Below, piece after piece: positions 1 through 12,992 of a DNA stretch of 64,000 nt. Origin of the DNA: Anoplolepis gracilipes (Eukaryota > Arthropoda > Insecta > Hymenoptera > Formicidae); NCBI RefSeq assembly GCF_047496725.1, contig NC_132970.1:7399501-7463500 (forward strand), written 5' to 3'. Both the position numbers and the translations under genes were made by a program. The notes under the pieces were generated by a model. It did no database searches, was not told the DNA's origin, and saw only the letters and a list, made by a program, of their open reading frames with translations. The stretch's first letter is position 1, and each line of letters starts with the position of its first letter.

Positions 1-399
1 TACTTTAACAAATTAGAAATGAAAGAAAAAATGGAAGAGAAGATGATGAATACTTTCAAAGTGAATTGCAAAGCTGTGAAGTGTGCAATATGTAAATACA
101 CGGCCTTCTCAGCATCAGACATGTGTAAGGAACAGAGACATCCGTTGCGTGTAATCGACGCGATTAAGAGGTTCTTCAAGTGCGCCGATTGTGGTAACCG
201 GACTGTCAGTCTGAATCGTATGCCATCGCACAGCTGCAGTAAATGCAACAGCTCGAATTGGGCCAGGGCGGCAATGATGGATGAGAGAAAGACCGTTATC
301 GCCACAGAAACTTTATCCATACGCGGTGCTGAAGAGAAGTTCCTAGGTTCGATAGTGAAAGACGCGAATCTCAACCTTCTCGTCCCGGATAAAGATTAG
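1..399 (+). CDS. Mcm10: Mcm10 replication factor, C-terminal exon (partial)
   Basis: This is the last coding exon of Mcm10, the replication-initiation and elongation factor that binds DNA, the MCM2-7 helicase and polymerase alpha. The frame is open from base 1 to the TAG at 397-399, so the exon continues to the left of the window. The encoded piece of about 132 aa begins with a charged helix rich in Lys, Glu and Met, then has the Cys pairs CAIC, CADC and CSKC interleaved with His. Those are the paired zinc ribbons of the Mcm10 C-terminal domain. The segment FFKCADCGNRTVSLNRMP is the most diagnostic stretch. The Met at base 19 is internal, not a start. The protein ends in a short acidic tail (PDKD). 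The family call is firm; the 5' part of the gene is not visible. Confidence 0.93.
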   Translation, partial: YFNKLEMKEKMEEKMMNTFKVNCKAVKCAICKYTAFSASDMCKEQRHPLRVIDAIKRFFKCADCGNRTVSLNRMPSHSCSKCNSSNWARAAMMDERKTVIATETLSIRGAEEKFLGSIVKDANLNLLVPDKD

Positions 400-3300
400 T
401 AAATTCAATCAACTGATATTCTTGTTAAATTAATCAGTTGTAAATGTTTATATAGAAAAATGTAAAAAATGAAAAAAATTTATCTGGATGTAGACTGCTA
501 GTGTTTTATGTACATTAGCGATAAAATGTTCGTCTAGAGAGAACATAAAAAATCAAATGGCATTGGAATATGCTACTGTTATATTACTGTTAAGATATAT
601 TAATTCATTAATAACTATTATATTTTAATTTATATCTATATATAATGAAAATACAGAAAAAATTTAGAGATCATGAATTTACTATCTGAATCAAACTATT
701 AATTATCGAAATATATAAAATTAATAGAGCGACACTAATCTTGCTTACTGCGACTGATATATACTTACTCTTATGTATTTTATATCTTAGAATCTACAAA
801 TACAGAGCATTTGATATCCTTTTGTTTATTGTCAGTATTATCAATTTTCTTTTCTTTTTTTTTTTCACTTTATGAAAAATGTACAAATATAAAGAAATCC
901 TAAGAGTGTATCTCTTGCACATTTCCGAAATGAAATACATCGAATTTTCTCCGTCCCAAATGTACACAGCGAGCAGAAACGTTTTGATATACAACCAGGT
1001 ACAACAATCGTATAAAAAACATCATCTCGATTACGTGCTTCACTAAATTACGTCTGAGGTTTATGTTTAGGCTGAGGAGAGAATCATTACTTCCGTTCCC
1101 GTTCGATAAAATTTTCTCATACACGTCTCCTGACAAGAAAAGTACTCTGTTCCCTTCCTTCATACAAGAAAGATATGAATTATGTAAAAAGATAATCAGC
1201 AGATTTCTAAACATAAAGAACTGTAATTGGGGTCCGAAAGCATTGCATTGACATAAGCTATCATGGATCAATATTATATAAGATATAATAATGAATTTAA
1301 AACCAATCTAACAATAAGTTGGATTTTCCGCGACGTGTTATGTCAATGTAATAACTACGGACATTAATAACTATCTGTTTGTATGAGAAACATAGATTGT
1401 ATTTTTTCACTCATATACTGTTTAATATCCTATGGTTGTCCACAATTCTGTTCGGCATTTTATATTACAATGACACGTTACTCTCTTCCTTGTATATAAA
1501 ACTTCGTCGAGTAAAATATGCGTGATGAAAAAGGAAGATTAGAAATAATAATTATTCGATAAACTTGAGAGTATTACTTACAAATGAAATATTAATTATT
1601 TAAAAAAATTTTGTCGCTTTAATACATTATAACTGTATTATAGCTTATAGATTTATCATAACTGTCACATATTTGTTAATACATAATTGTTCCCAAAGAA
1701 ATTATATATTAAAATTTAAAATATATATATATATATATATAATTTTCATATGCATATATGAATAAGAAGTTATATTAATAGATGTTATATACTATGTTTT
1801 CTTTCAAAAAAACGATCTTTTTTTCTATCATTTCACATTAATGCATATAGGTATATGTATATGGAATGTTTTTAGATTATTATTTCAATCTTCCTTTTCA
1901 TCACCTGACAGAGCATAGATCTCACAGGAAATGAACAGCAATACCATCGAAAATTTCTTTCCCGGTCCTATAATCCCATATCATATATGCTTGTAATCTA
2001 TCAAAAACAGACTTTACTGTAAGATAGCACAATTCCAATGTAGTACATATATATACGAAAAAGCGTGAAGCATTATAATAAATAATATCCATGATATAGA
2101 ATTGAATTGATTAAAAAACTTTTACGATTACGTTTTCGTATATTGCTGTCAGATATGAAATCTAATCAAGTATTAAGGAAACTAGTTTCGATTAAAGGAC
2201 ATATTTCACTGACAAAACACGTGGGAACAAAATAATCAATGACGAATATATAAACAGATTATGCTTGCAGAGATCAGAAAGGCAAGCCATAATCTAAGTA
2301 CGTCATCGATTCGATTGTTAAAGCAACTCGCGTGGACGACATTTCTGTGTACTTTTACATTTAGACAAAGATTACAAAGCTTTTCCTATTCTCTGTTTCT
2401 TGCGCTCATTCTCTTTTCACTCTTTCTCTCTCACTTTCAATAATTGATATTTATCAAGTTCTTAATTTATTCTATCTTGCATCAGATTACTTAAATCAGA
2501 TATTCTGCTTAAGCAGAAACGAAGTCGCACCAATGTATAGAAATAAATAATTAGCTAGACTCCTAGTGAGATGTTTACATATAAAAGTTTGAAGAAACGT
2601 TAAGCCGGTAATTAACATCTGGGTGTCTTGAGAGACAATACACAGATACAATTCGAATCATCGCGCCACTCTGAAATTCGTTGTGCACATATCGCAAAAT
2701 TGAATCTCTCTCGAACGTTCCACTTTGATGAAGCTCTCTTCTGCGCTTGTTTTTATCTCTGTGCAAGGTGTACATCAGAATGATATACACAAATATAATG
2801 TAAATACATCATTAATAGTACACTTCGTCGGCAGACTCACAATATTCGAGACTGTGAGAACCCTCTTGCTCTCTATACAATATTCTTTCATAAAGAATAC
2901 TTCACCAAAATTGCACGTTACATTCTTTCCACATTTATACATACATAGCATCGTTAATTACAAAGGCATCATACGAGAATAAGCGAATTAAATTAACATT
3001 GTTAAAATAAATTTTGTAATATCTCCAATATAACTGCCATTTAAATATTGCAGGGAATATCTTCCTTTTTATTGAAGTGCACCACTATAACAATGAAAAA
3101 GTTACTTCAATATATTTTTGCGAAGCGTTTCTTATGTACAATTGTGTGAATGTACAAAAATCTAAGAGCCAAGAGCCAGCAACGGAGCAATGTAGAATTG
3201 CGAGGAATTATCTGTCCTTATGTTTACAAGTGTGTATCACTGCATAAGACGGAAATACTTCATTTACTCCGTGGATCGTGTACGCGACCTCAACTTATGT

Positions 3301-4587
3301 CTAAGGCAACTGTGCCGTTTTTAAAAATTGACATCTATTTACAGAACTCTTTTTCGTTATCGTTATATGAATTTTTCAAATCGGTGTAGAATATACGTAA
3401 TGTATGTTCATAATAATCAGTTTATTACAGCTCTTCTTCCAGGATTGTATCTGAACAAAATAATGCTATACAGTCGCTCCTGTAGTTCAAATACTCATTC
3501 CTCGTAAAATCTATGATAAGATGATAAACATCAATTTAATATAAAATTACAACCGGATTATCATATATTATACAACATTTGTATTCGGCACTGTAGAGCA
3601 TGTAGTATAGTTTTTTAAACAAATCCCTATGTAAATAATTAAGGACCATAAATCGTAATACAAGGTGGTGAATGTTATGAGAGTAGGCAGGTATTAAGCT
3701 GGCTTAACTAAGTGTCACAGTCTTCGAATTGCCTTTTTTTCGTAGACATGAATTATATCAGCTACGTCATGAATTATATCAGCTGGTGCGTCTCTCTTTC
3801 GATTTTACGATCGGTTTGATAAATTCGATAAATTCTAGACAATAATTTCGTGATATTGTACGTACTGCATTGTATGATAATTTGTATGAAATTTTGAAAC
3901 ATGCCCGTCTATGCTTCTCTCTTGGGACAGTATGTAAAAGAGAACGTATACTAATGTCCCTCCAGCAAAGTTAAAATAACTAACTGACTTAGCGTCCAAC
4001 CGCTTGCACAAAACTATCTCACAAGAGGCTATACTCTAACTTTAATATATATCTTGTCAATTCTTTATTTATTACTAATTTTTGACTATTTTTTTTCATT
4101 TGCTTCGTTCAATTTTGTCACAATTTGGCCAATAGATTTTATATATTGATATAATTACTTCTCCTATGTGTTATTTGATCACGCGATTCAAATCAAATCA
4201 TTTTCTCTGAACTACATATGATATGACTTCATATTTTATATGCACTTAATTTTAAACTTGACTTATTGGTCAACAATTTTTTCTTTGAAGTGAATGACAT
4301 GAATAAGAAGGAAAAAAGAAATATGTTATCGATTTGTAACAGATCAAATTTTTGTCTTATACAAATAGCCTCTCGTGATCTTGCCATTTTTTATCTTACC
4401 ATGGAGTACTAAGAGTATAAATTTTTATGTTTTGGCTGAAGAAGCACAAGTGCGGAAATGTTCCAAATATTGTTTATTGTTAACACTATTGTCATTTTAA
4501 AATAAATAAGAACCCAATTATTGCTCATTGAAGCCTTTTAATGATTTTATTTGTTTAAAAAAACTAAATATCGGCCGAGTCATGGAC
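400..4587. other. AT-rich intergenic region / 3' UTRs
   Basis: This stretch lies between the Mcm10 stop and the distal eRF1 stop, and the two genes converge on it. It should hold the Mcm10 3' UTR on the left and the 3' UTR of the long eRF1 isoform on the right. Short AT dinucleotide runs occur near 1720-1741. The small open frames (for example near 900-1270, 2261-2443 and 3150-3389) show no recognisable protein family, no splice logic and no coding-like composition, so no gene is called. Confidence 0.6.
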
Positions 4588-4670
4588 TTAGTAATCGTCC
4601 AAATCAAAGCTATCGATTTCGATGTCATCCAACTGCATACTTTGAAAGTCCACCTTGTACCGCAAGATAC
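4588..4670 (-). CDS. eRF1: eRF1 distal alternative last exon
   Basis: This is a second, homologous last exon. The acceptor tttttcag is followed by a split Gly codon (G|GT) and a 27-residue tail: [15 protein letters not shown], then [11 protein letters not shown] and TAA. Its first ten residues equal those of the proximal exon although the codons differ (ATCTTGCGG versus ATCCTCCGC), so it is an old duplicate kept under protein-level selection rather than a recent copy. The two would be mutually exclusive by alternative polyadenylation and splicing. Nothing suggests a pseudogene: acceptor, frame and stop are intact. Confidence 0.85.
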
Positions 4671-7600
4671 CTGAAAAATATATATTTTAAGAAATATGTG
4701 CTGGATAATGACGATTATTTCTCATTTAAAGATTTTCTTTGCTAAAACATAAAATATACGTTTACTTTTATATTTTTATACGCGTAAACTCATTATTAAA
4801 TTGATAGCAAAGACAAACTGAAATACTGAAATGAAACAAGATAAATAAGCAAATACATAAAGAAATAATTAAAAATACACAATTTACAGCATAATATCTA
4901 CGGCATTAATCTGCTAAATTATATAAAATGAAAATAAATTGGCATTTTATTAACAATGTTTTCCAAAATAGGAAATGTACTTTTTATATTGCATTTGTAA
5001 TATAGTAAAACGTATTTAAAACTCAAAAAAAAGCAGATAGAAAAACTATTTATAATTCAAAAAAAGCATTATTCATAGACAGAAAAAAACGAATTATGAT
5101 TAGTTAAACATTTTATTATGACATTAAAAATTATATCATTATGAAGGCGCGATGTAAATTAATATTACATGTCTATGTAAATTTAGAATATTATACGTTT
5201 TAGCGTGACTGTAATGACAATAATAAAAGAAATAACGAAAGCAATCTTGTATTAATAAAATTTGTCATAAATCAGTCTTTAAATAAATATTAATAAAGTA
5301 TAAAACTATATATGTACGTTTGTGTGAAAAAACTATGTGTACTATAAAATTATAAAACTGTAATATAAAATTATAACATATTAAAAAATTAACGAAATTT
5401 CAATAAATGTATAAAAGAAAATATTACTTATCACATTGTAAACTGTGTGATAACTGTATATCGATATATCGATTTTTAATTTTTATTATATATAATATAT
5501 ATTTTAATTTTTATTATATAATTAATAATTAATAAAGAACAAGTATTGTACCTTTCCCAATATGCAAGCTAATAGAAATAAAATGCCGATTAGTACTTGA
5601 AGAGATATATATTAAATATTTTTTTTAATTATTTCTAAAAACACTTATTAAATTTTAAGCAATTGCTATATATATGAGAGAGCTATATAAATATACTTAT
5701 AGATATCATATATAAATACATATATTCATTATCAGAGATAACATTTCTCCTTTTCCACATCATACGTGGAAACGTTCATATTTGCATTTAATTTTCGATA
5801 TATTTTTTATTTAATTATACTTTATTAAATAAAGTACATTAATATCTATATATTATCTGTGATAATAAACTCAGTCTTTACAATTCTTATTATTTAACAT
5901 GCAGGTATAATCATTGAAAATGTGTATTAAAACTGATATTATATTATAGTTTTCTATTTTATATTGTATATAAGCATGGATAAAGCGTACATCAGTACAA
6001 AAATATATCGAGCTGTGATATAAAATTTTAATATAACATAACTTATTAATTATTTAATATAATTTTTATTATAAGACTATAATTTTAATTCTTATCGATT
6101 ACTATCTTTTTTTAACTATTCACATTACAATACAAATTTTATTATAAATATTTATGAAAATGGCAATAATTTAAACAAGAAAAACATCTAAAGAGAAAAT
6201 TGAAAATCTCTTTTTATTAATAGAATAAATGTGATAAAATAACACTGGTAAAATAATACGCTAAGTTGATTTCGAATTATTAAATTCGTATTTGAAATAA
6301 CACATAGAGACTGAAGTACATCACTATATTGAAAAGATATACATGCGCGTATTACAATCTAATGTCACGATTATAAATGTATAGTCCACTTTATACAATG
6401 TCTATAGCATAATTACAAAAGTAAATTCTTGCAACATAAATATTGCATGTATAGAAAAGTGGCAGAAAAATAAAATCAAGAAAATATATATCAGAATCAT
6501 GTCAAATGCATAATATAGAATCTTACTTGTGTAAAAGGACTGATGGTAAATATTATAAAGAATATCGTGCACAGGAAAACCAAATGTTTATATACTATAA
6601 TATATACTATAGTGTAATAAAAGAAACATAATGGTGTTTGGTAGTTGAAAATCAGATATATATATGCGCACACTGCATGTATGTTTCCATTCAGCAAAAC
6701 TCTTATGTAATATATACTTAGTGAGTAATGAATCAAGAATTATCAGGTATAGTATATATGTATATAAGATCCTGTATATTTAAAAAAATCATCTTGGTCA
6801 GTAAGATAAATATCGATATTTTTAGATAGGACAATATACAATAAGTAGTTAATTTTTAGTAATGATAACGAAACTTGTGTCATGGCTAGAGAAGCTCACA
6901 TTGACATTTAAAAGCGTTATTAATCAGTTTATTTATAACATTCTCGTGTACGACCTTTCGTTCACAACGGGTTTTCGGTGAATATGATGTTACCGTATAT
7001 TTTTTTTTTTTGCTGTTCAAAGATGAAATGTGTTAAACGAATATGAAAGTACGTGACGGTATATTTGAGATATCAAGCATATATTATCTTTCCATTGAAT
7101 CAACCACTGTGTATTTCTATATCTACTTTTCGAATTATGAGACTAACAGTGTACAGATCTAACGATACGGTATAAAAAATAGGATAGAGGAACTGAAAGG
7201 TTTCAACTCACCCCATATATAAATATAGAGTTATTTGTAGATATATGTGTATATATACATACACAAGATTTTCTTTATTTGCATTTACCATCAAGAAAGA
7301 AAAAAAAACAACGAAGGTGTTGTTCTCAGGCTTTTTTTTATTTATGAAAACAATAAACATTTTACCCTTGATAAACATGAACTAAAAACATCTATTACCA
7401 CATCCAAAATTATTTTGAGAGAGACATATATGCATATATATATACTACAGATCTGCACAAAAAAGAAACAAACTATTTAGTGAGAAACCCAATGGAAGAA
7501 ACTGAATTTTTTTGGACAAATTTATCTTTATATTTTAATTAATCACAAAAAGCATAATACCCCTCACACGCACACACACACACACACATACACAAATATA

Positions 7601-8605
7601 TATAAATCTTTTTCATACTATCAAACAATGTACGTGTGTGTGTAATTTTTTATATAGATCTTAAACTTATATAACATCAAACTTATATAATTAGTTATAA
7701 TAGGCTAAATTTTCTTGTGCAATAGTATGTTATTAATAAAAAGCAGTATTATGTTATTAAAAAGAGAACAAGACTAAGCATTTTCTCGGGTATGAAGCTT
7801 ATATAAGATTATATAAGTAGAAATATCTTAACAAGAAATTTGGTTAATTATATGTAGTTGGAGAGTTATACAATAGATAATCTATTTACTTGAATTTTAT
7901 TGTTTACATTTATATTATCAAATACTTATAATGCAAGAGTAAAATCAAAATGATAAATTTGTCCAGTTTTGCAAATAATATGTTCTATGATACACGAAAT
8001 GTAAGTGAGAACGCACGCAAGACAGAGAAAGAGCTACCTGGTTGATATTCTGAGTAATTCACGGATGAAATTAGTAATCATCGAGGTCAACATCATCAAG
8101 AGGCTCATCAGCCTGCAGTGACTGGAAATCAACTTTGTAGCGGAGGATTCCTATGCACCAACATATATACTCCATAGTTAATGTCAGTTTGATGAAATTT
8201 ACTTTCCATGCAAAAATAATCTTTGCTCGCGTCTAGCGACGTAACATTAATCTCTATTGACTTTCGAGGATATTGTGTGCCCAAAAAAACGCAACTATAC
8301 AACGCACCATAACTTGTCAATGTGTATAAAGTTTTTACAGCAAGTCAAATGTGAAAATTGCACTAGAAAAAGCCTAGCATTTACACGATATTATTTAGAA
8401 TGTTTTGTGAGAATATATAAGTATTAAAATATTTTTAATACTTTTATTTAGTTTTAATTTTATTTACTATTCCTCTTATGTTTTTTAATCCTTTTTCACT
8501 TATTATGTGCTTTATTTTCTTGAAACCACTTGGTGTATATATACATTTTATAGTACATAAGGGAAATATATATATATATAAATATATATATATAGATGTT
8601 GTAAA

Positions 8606-8636
<31 letters not shown>

Positions 8637-11080
8637 GTAGGTATCTGTCTCATAAAATTATAAATGATGATGATAATAAGCATATATATAAAAGAGACTC
8701 ACCTCCAATGCCACCAAAACCTCTGACAAATTGGGATCCTTCTTGCGATTTGTCGGTGATAATTTCCAAGGTAGCACCAAAACTCTTGTAATTGTTCGCG
8801 AGCCATTCGAGCAATGGTTGACACTCTACAAGTTCCAGTTCTACCCCGCTCTATGAAAACAGGAGCAAAGATATATTAGAGATAAGATACTTTATTTTAA
8901 AAAGAATTGGAAAATAATCAAAAAATATATTCCTATCTTGTAGCATTATTTAGATATTCACCTCCTTATCCGTGAAGTGAGTCTTGTCCTTTTCTTGTTC
9001 TGGCGTTAAGTGCAATACTTTCTCTTCTGCGTTTGTGTGATTTTTCAAAACGTATCGTTGAATATCTAAGTTCTCCCAACAGATTAGAGTTTCGACACTA
9101 CCTAATTCTAAGGCTCTCAATGTGTCTTCTACACCAAAACAGTACTTGCCAGTTTCTTGAGAAATTTCATCAAAGTAACGACCTAATTAAGAAAGAAATG
9201 AATAATACATATCATTATACATATATATAATTATATTTTATATATGATTAGTACATAAATATCTTTACCAATCAACTTTTTCTCTTGGATAAACTTCACA
9301 TTTTGCAAAGATATATAATTATATTATTATGTATAATTAGTACATAAATATCTTTACCAATCAACTTTTTCTCTTGGATAAACTTCACATTTTGCAAAGA
9401 TTCGGCTGCTAATTCAATGGCCTGGTTAAAACCATTTTCACCACCATACGATACATCAACTAGTTTTATAACCTTAGCTTGCAATCTCTGAAAAAAAATC
9501 ACATGTTATTATTTAAAAAAATAATTCCTATTTTTATCTTGCTATATTTATAAACAAAAATATATTAAGAAATAAAGTGAAAATAATACATTAATGAATA
9601 AATATTACTTACTGGATCAAACATATCGGATTGACTAAGTTCTGTCTTAAAATCAGCACTACCCGCGAGAATCAATCCAGCGATATTAGGTTTATCATTA
9701 GTGATGTATAATTGAGTAGCGACTTCAGCTACTTTTCGAACATAATTATGCCGTTTTTCCATACGTAATCGGGCGAAACGGAGCGCAGATTGACCACCTC
9801 TACCTAAAATTAATAACTTTTATAACATCTAGTTCATATATCCAATCTATCTTATATACATTTTTGAAAGTTTAATGATAAAAACAAATGATTTTAATAT
9901 TTTTTTTCAGTGCTTGAATATATTATACACACATACCATGTTTCTTGGGAAGGTCCACAGTGAATTTATGTAATACTTCACGTGTATTGCCTTGCAACGT
10001 GCCAAACAACGCTCCATTACCATCCATTACAATAAAACCAAATTTGTTATCATCAGCAAGTAACGCTGTGAGTGCTTCTGTATGAAACTACAAAATGCAA
10101 CATAATTTATACAAAAATAATGTATAAATATAGCAATATATATATGCAAATTAGAATACTACAAAACATACCTTATTATCACAAAGATATAAAGAAGTAT
10201 TAATAGGCTTGAAAGGTTCAAAATCGATGTTGACTTTTTTTTCTTTCCCTTCTTCTGTTACGATAGTTCCACAATAAATTACCAGGCCATTTGGAGGCAC
10301 TAAAAAATATATTAATATCTATTATTAACAGTCATAAATTGTAATATTGCACATATAATAAATAACTTAAATATATTTTCCTACATTTACAAAGAATTAA
10401 ATATATTGCAGCTGTACATAAAACTAGATAAAACTTCTCATCATCAATACTCTGTTGTATTAGTAATTAAATATATTTTAATATAAATAACAAATATAAT
10501 TACCTTTAGTATATAGCTTTAGCCTATGCTGTACTGATGTGATTGCACCCAAAACAGATAATCTATTTACACGTGACTTAATATTCGATGCTGTGCCAAA
10601 TTCATCTGCCAACATCTTGCTTACTCTTGATATTTGGTCCTTTGGAGGTATGATTAATGAAATCATACTTGTACCATTCCTGCAAAGACATATACATCTT
10701 TTATAATATTTAAGCACTGCTGAAAATCAATTAAAAGATTGCTGCGGAGAAATCTTCTTACGTAAGCCATTAATTATACAAAACTTATAACTTTTTCTAC
10801 AACATAAAAATTTTTGAGAAAACTAAAAATTAATAAGGGGTAATACACCTATTGGTTATAATAAAAGTGCACCCTTTGAACTTTAAACACAGTGCACGGC
10901 AAACGAGCACATGCTCCGCGAAGCCATATGTCAGGATGGCCCGCGCGATAGTAACAGCTGACAGTAAAAGACACGTTGGCGTCGACCTACTTACCCCCTG
11001 GCCATCTCGAGGCTCTTTATGAGCTTTTTGATTTTCCAGATCTCGACATTGCGGTCGGCGGAGGTCTCCTCGTTCGACAT
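4588..11080 (-). CDS. eRF1: eukaryotic peptide chain release factor subunit 1 (eRF1)
   Basis: eRF1 recognises all three stop codons in the ribosomal A site and triggers peptidyl-tRNA hydrolysis with eRF3. Coding exons on the minus strand are 11080-10995, 10679-10504, 10299-10172, 10087-9937, 9803-9613, 9487-9358, 9182-8962 and 8850-8703, followed by one of two last exons (8150-8071 or 4670-4588). Lengths sum to 436 or 437 aa, matching the animal family size of about 437. Visible motifs are the NIKS motif in [17 protein letters not shown] (exon 2), the YxCxxxF motif in SLYLCDNKF (exons 3-4), and the catalytic GGQ loop in [13 protein letters not shown] (exons 4-5). The C domain for eRF3 binding is in exons 6-8, ending [14 protein letters not shown]. 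The start ATG at 11080 gives [19 protein letters not shown], aligned with the family N-terminus. Identification is essentially certain; splice sites are inferred from phase. Confidence 0.96.
4671..8070. other. AT-rich intron / proximal 3' UTR of eRF1
   Basis: This DNA lies between the two eRF1 last exons. It acts as intron for the distal isoform and must contain the 3' UTR of the proximal one. It is very AT-rich with short AT and CA runs (about 7563-7587). Open frames at 6497-6736 and 7247-7480 are low-complexity AT translations. No second gene is visible. Confidence 0.6.
8071..8150 (-). CDS. eRF1: eRF1 proximal alternative last exon
   Basis: This last exon joins in phase to the exon ending at 8703 (Gly codon split G|GA). 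It encodes a 26-residue tail: [16 protein letters not shown] followed by LDDVDLDDY and TAA. The acceptor reads tgcatag on the minus strand. It ends in the acidic DLDDY of animal eRF1. A second last exon with the same phase and the same job lies at 4588-4670. Use of this exon requires polyadenylation before the distal exon, in the 7.9-kb region or nearby. Confidence 0.88.
9223..9399 (-). repeat. tandem duplication of eRF1 exon-6 end plus splice donor (about 88 bp x 2)
   Basis: Two head-to-tail copies of an 88-89-bp unit occupy about 9223-9310 and 9311-9399. Each contains AT-rich intron sequence, the splice donor and the last 42 bp of eRF1 exon 6. The 42-bp exonic part is identical in both copies (the segment coding [10 protein letters not shown]). 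The real exon uses the upstream (in transcription) copy, ending at 9358. The second copy, ending at 9269, carries an intact decoy donor. Reading through from the first copy adds [11 protein letters not shown] and then a stop near 9296, so use of the decoy would truncate eRF1. Confidence 0.9.
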
Positions 11081-12060
11081 CGCTGCTGGTGTGCGTGAGG
11101 ACGCGTGGTCGCAGTGTTACAACGTGCCCGATGCTGGGGATTTATCGCTGTCGCGTGCACTCTAGCTCGTCCGTTGGTGGACGATGACGACGACGATGAC
11201 GGCGACGACGGTGACGAGCAGGCAATGTGGCCCGCGCGTCGACGTAGCCGGGAGAACCGTGTGCGGCGGGTTTCTTTCTACGAAAATTACACGATCGGAA
11301 TATTATAGATAGCTACGAGATACCGCACCGATCCAGTTCGTACCGGATTATATCAACCACGGCGAAACGTGGTCGACATAGCTATTCAACGCAGGGGCGG
11401 TCGTCCGTTCATTCTCTCCGCCCAATGTCGCGCGCGCGCGGGCATTAAACGTTTAAGCACGCGCTTTAGAACGGCCACTTTCGCACGCGGCTGTTCCTTT
11501 TGTTCACTCACTTTTTCGGGAGATCGTTACACGATGCGATTAGGTGCGCCGATGCGGATGACGGATGACGGTGCGGCGGGATGGCCCTCTTCAACGGCGA
11601 CACAGCTCGTGACACAGCGAGTACCACGCGAGCCTCGGAATGCACACGTCGGCCATGCGATGGGCACAGAGCACAGCACAGCGGAAACGTCAGTGGACCA
11701 CGATGGACGTGCCGCCCCACGAGACGAGACAAAATGGGAAGCACAAAAAGACCTCGAGGCCGCCCAGTCGCACACGAGCGTAACTCGGCCGCAAGCCGCG
11801 TTCACATTGATTGGCGCGCGCATTCACGCACCACGCACCACCTTATGCCAGATGCCAGTTGTGCGTTGCGCCTTCTGTCTCTGCCCTCTGCCTTGCCTTG
11901 TGCCTTGTGCCGCTTTCGCATTGATTCGCGACAGCGACAATTGCGGACGCACGCGAAACTCGTCGCGCGTTTTCCACGCATTCAAATTTGCATCGTATCC
12001 TTTTATTACGTATTACGTAATAAATTACACATTGCAATTTCACATTCCGTGTGAAAAATT
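10870..12060. promoter_or_regulatory. GC/CpG-rich divergent promoter region (eRF1 - / MARVEL gene +)
   Basis: The composition changes sharply here: the region is GC-rich and full of CpG in an otherwise AT-rich window. It contains the eRF1 first coding exon (10995-11080) and runs into the 5' side of the plus-strand MARVEL-like gene, whose coding starts at 13187 after a 5'-UTR acceptor (tttctgtacag, about 12982-12992). The divergent layout and CpG richness suggest a shared promoter with non-coding first exons. Several long frames are open on both strands across 11369-12054 simply because stops are rare in GC-rich DNA; they resemble no protein. Confidence 0.6.
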
Positions 12061-12992
12061 ACGCGAAATTATGTTGAGAAATTATCGATAAGAAAATGAT
12101 TCTAAATGAAGACGATCTTTTCAATGATTCTTCCGTTCCAAACGCAGTCCCCCCATGACCATTTTTTGCCGTTCAGCCAATGAATAAAGAGAGAGACGAG
12201 TTGCCCCATCTGTTGTTTCTAGATCGTTGTGATGGACGCAGATCATGGGCAAAAACAGCAAAAAGGCAATGGCGGCTATCCATTGGACGGTCAATGAGCT
12301 CACCGTGAAAAATCTCAGAAAAATGTGATCTACACGTCGCGATCCACGAGCGTAAATTCGAGGTAGGTATTGGCGAATCTTTCGGAGACGGCACGCGATT
12401 TTCTCGACGTGGTGATATTCATTTAAGATATCGCCAGGATTTGACAACCACATGTGGATCTGGAGCGACAGAACAATTCAATGACGAAAAAACACAATTT
12501 GTCATTAAAAACTTGAAATATTTTTTACGTTAATCAACAATCCAGTTATACACGTTAAATTAAAATTTTATTTTTGCGATCAAACAACCTACCATTGCTC
12601 GCTTGTGTTTTAATTTCGCGTATGTCAAACGCATCGACGTGACATGAGACAGTCTTGTTGTGTTAAATAAATATCATATGTTTATCAATATATAATACAT
12701 TTATTTACAAGATTATACGTATAAGTATACGTACTCATCTCAATTTGTCGAGTTTAATAATAAAAATATATTTTTTGACAATAAGAGATTTAAACAACAT
12801 TTCTATTAACTTATGTAAAGTTACATTTTAGTATAGAAAAATTTAATTAATGAAGTACAGAAAGATTTGTATAAAATATTTAAAGATTATAGCTATAAAA
12901 TTTTCCTTTTTCTCATTGTGTTTATTATATAAATTTTAATTTATTTATTCAGTGTTACTTATATAATATATAAATTTGTTTTTTTTCTGTAC
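12061..12992. promoter_or_regulatory. putative 5' intron / second promoter segment of MARVEL gene
   Basis: Between the CpG-rich block and the 5'-UTR acceptor at about 12992 lies a moderately GC-rich segment (12120-12470) followed by AT-rich DNA. The first part holds CCAAT-type motifs, including gccaatgaat near 12177 and the palindrome-like ccattgg near 12280. This could be an additional promoter or enhancer, but no transcript start can be fixed from sequence. The rest looks like ordinary intron leading to a pyrimidine-rich acceptor. Confidence 0.35.

Noticed and set aside
900..1271. Overlapping frames on both strands near 0.8-1.3 kb
   Set aside because: No recognisable family; the position fits 3' UTR sequence of convergent Mcm10 and eRF1 transcripts.
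9224..9310. Second copy of eRF1 exon-6 sequence as a real extra exon
   Set aside because: It has a donor but no acceptor of its own, and inclusion gives a stop; treated as duplicated intronic DNA.
11369..12091. Long open frame (240 codons) on + and several on - in the GC-rich block
   Set aside because: Multiple frames on both strands are open together because stops are rare in GC-rich DNA; the products resemble nothing and lack splice or start support. Treated as promoter/5'-UTR DNA.
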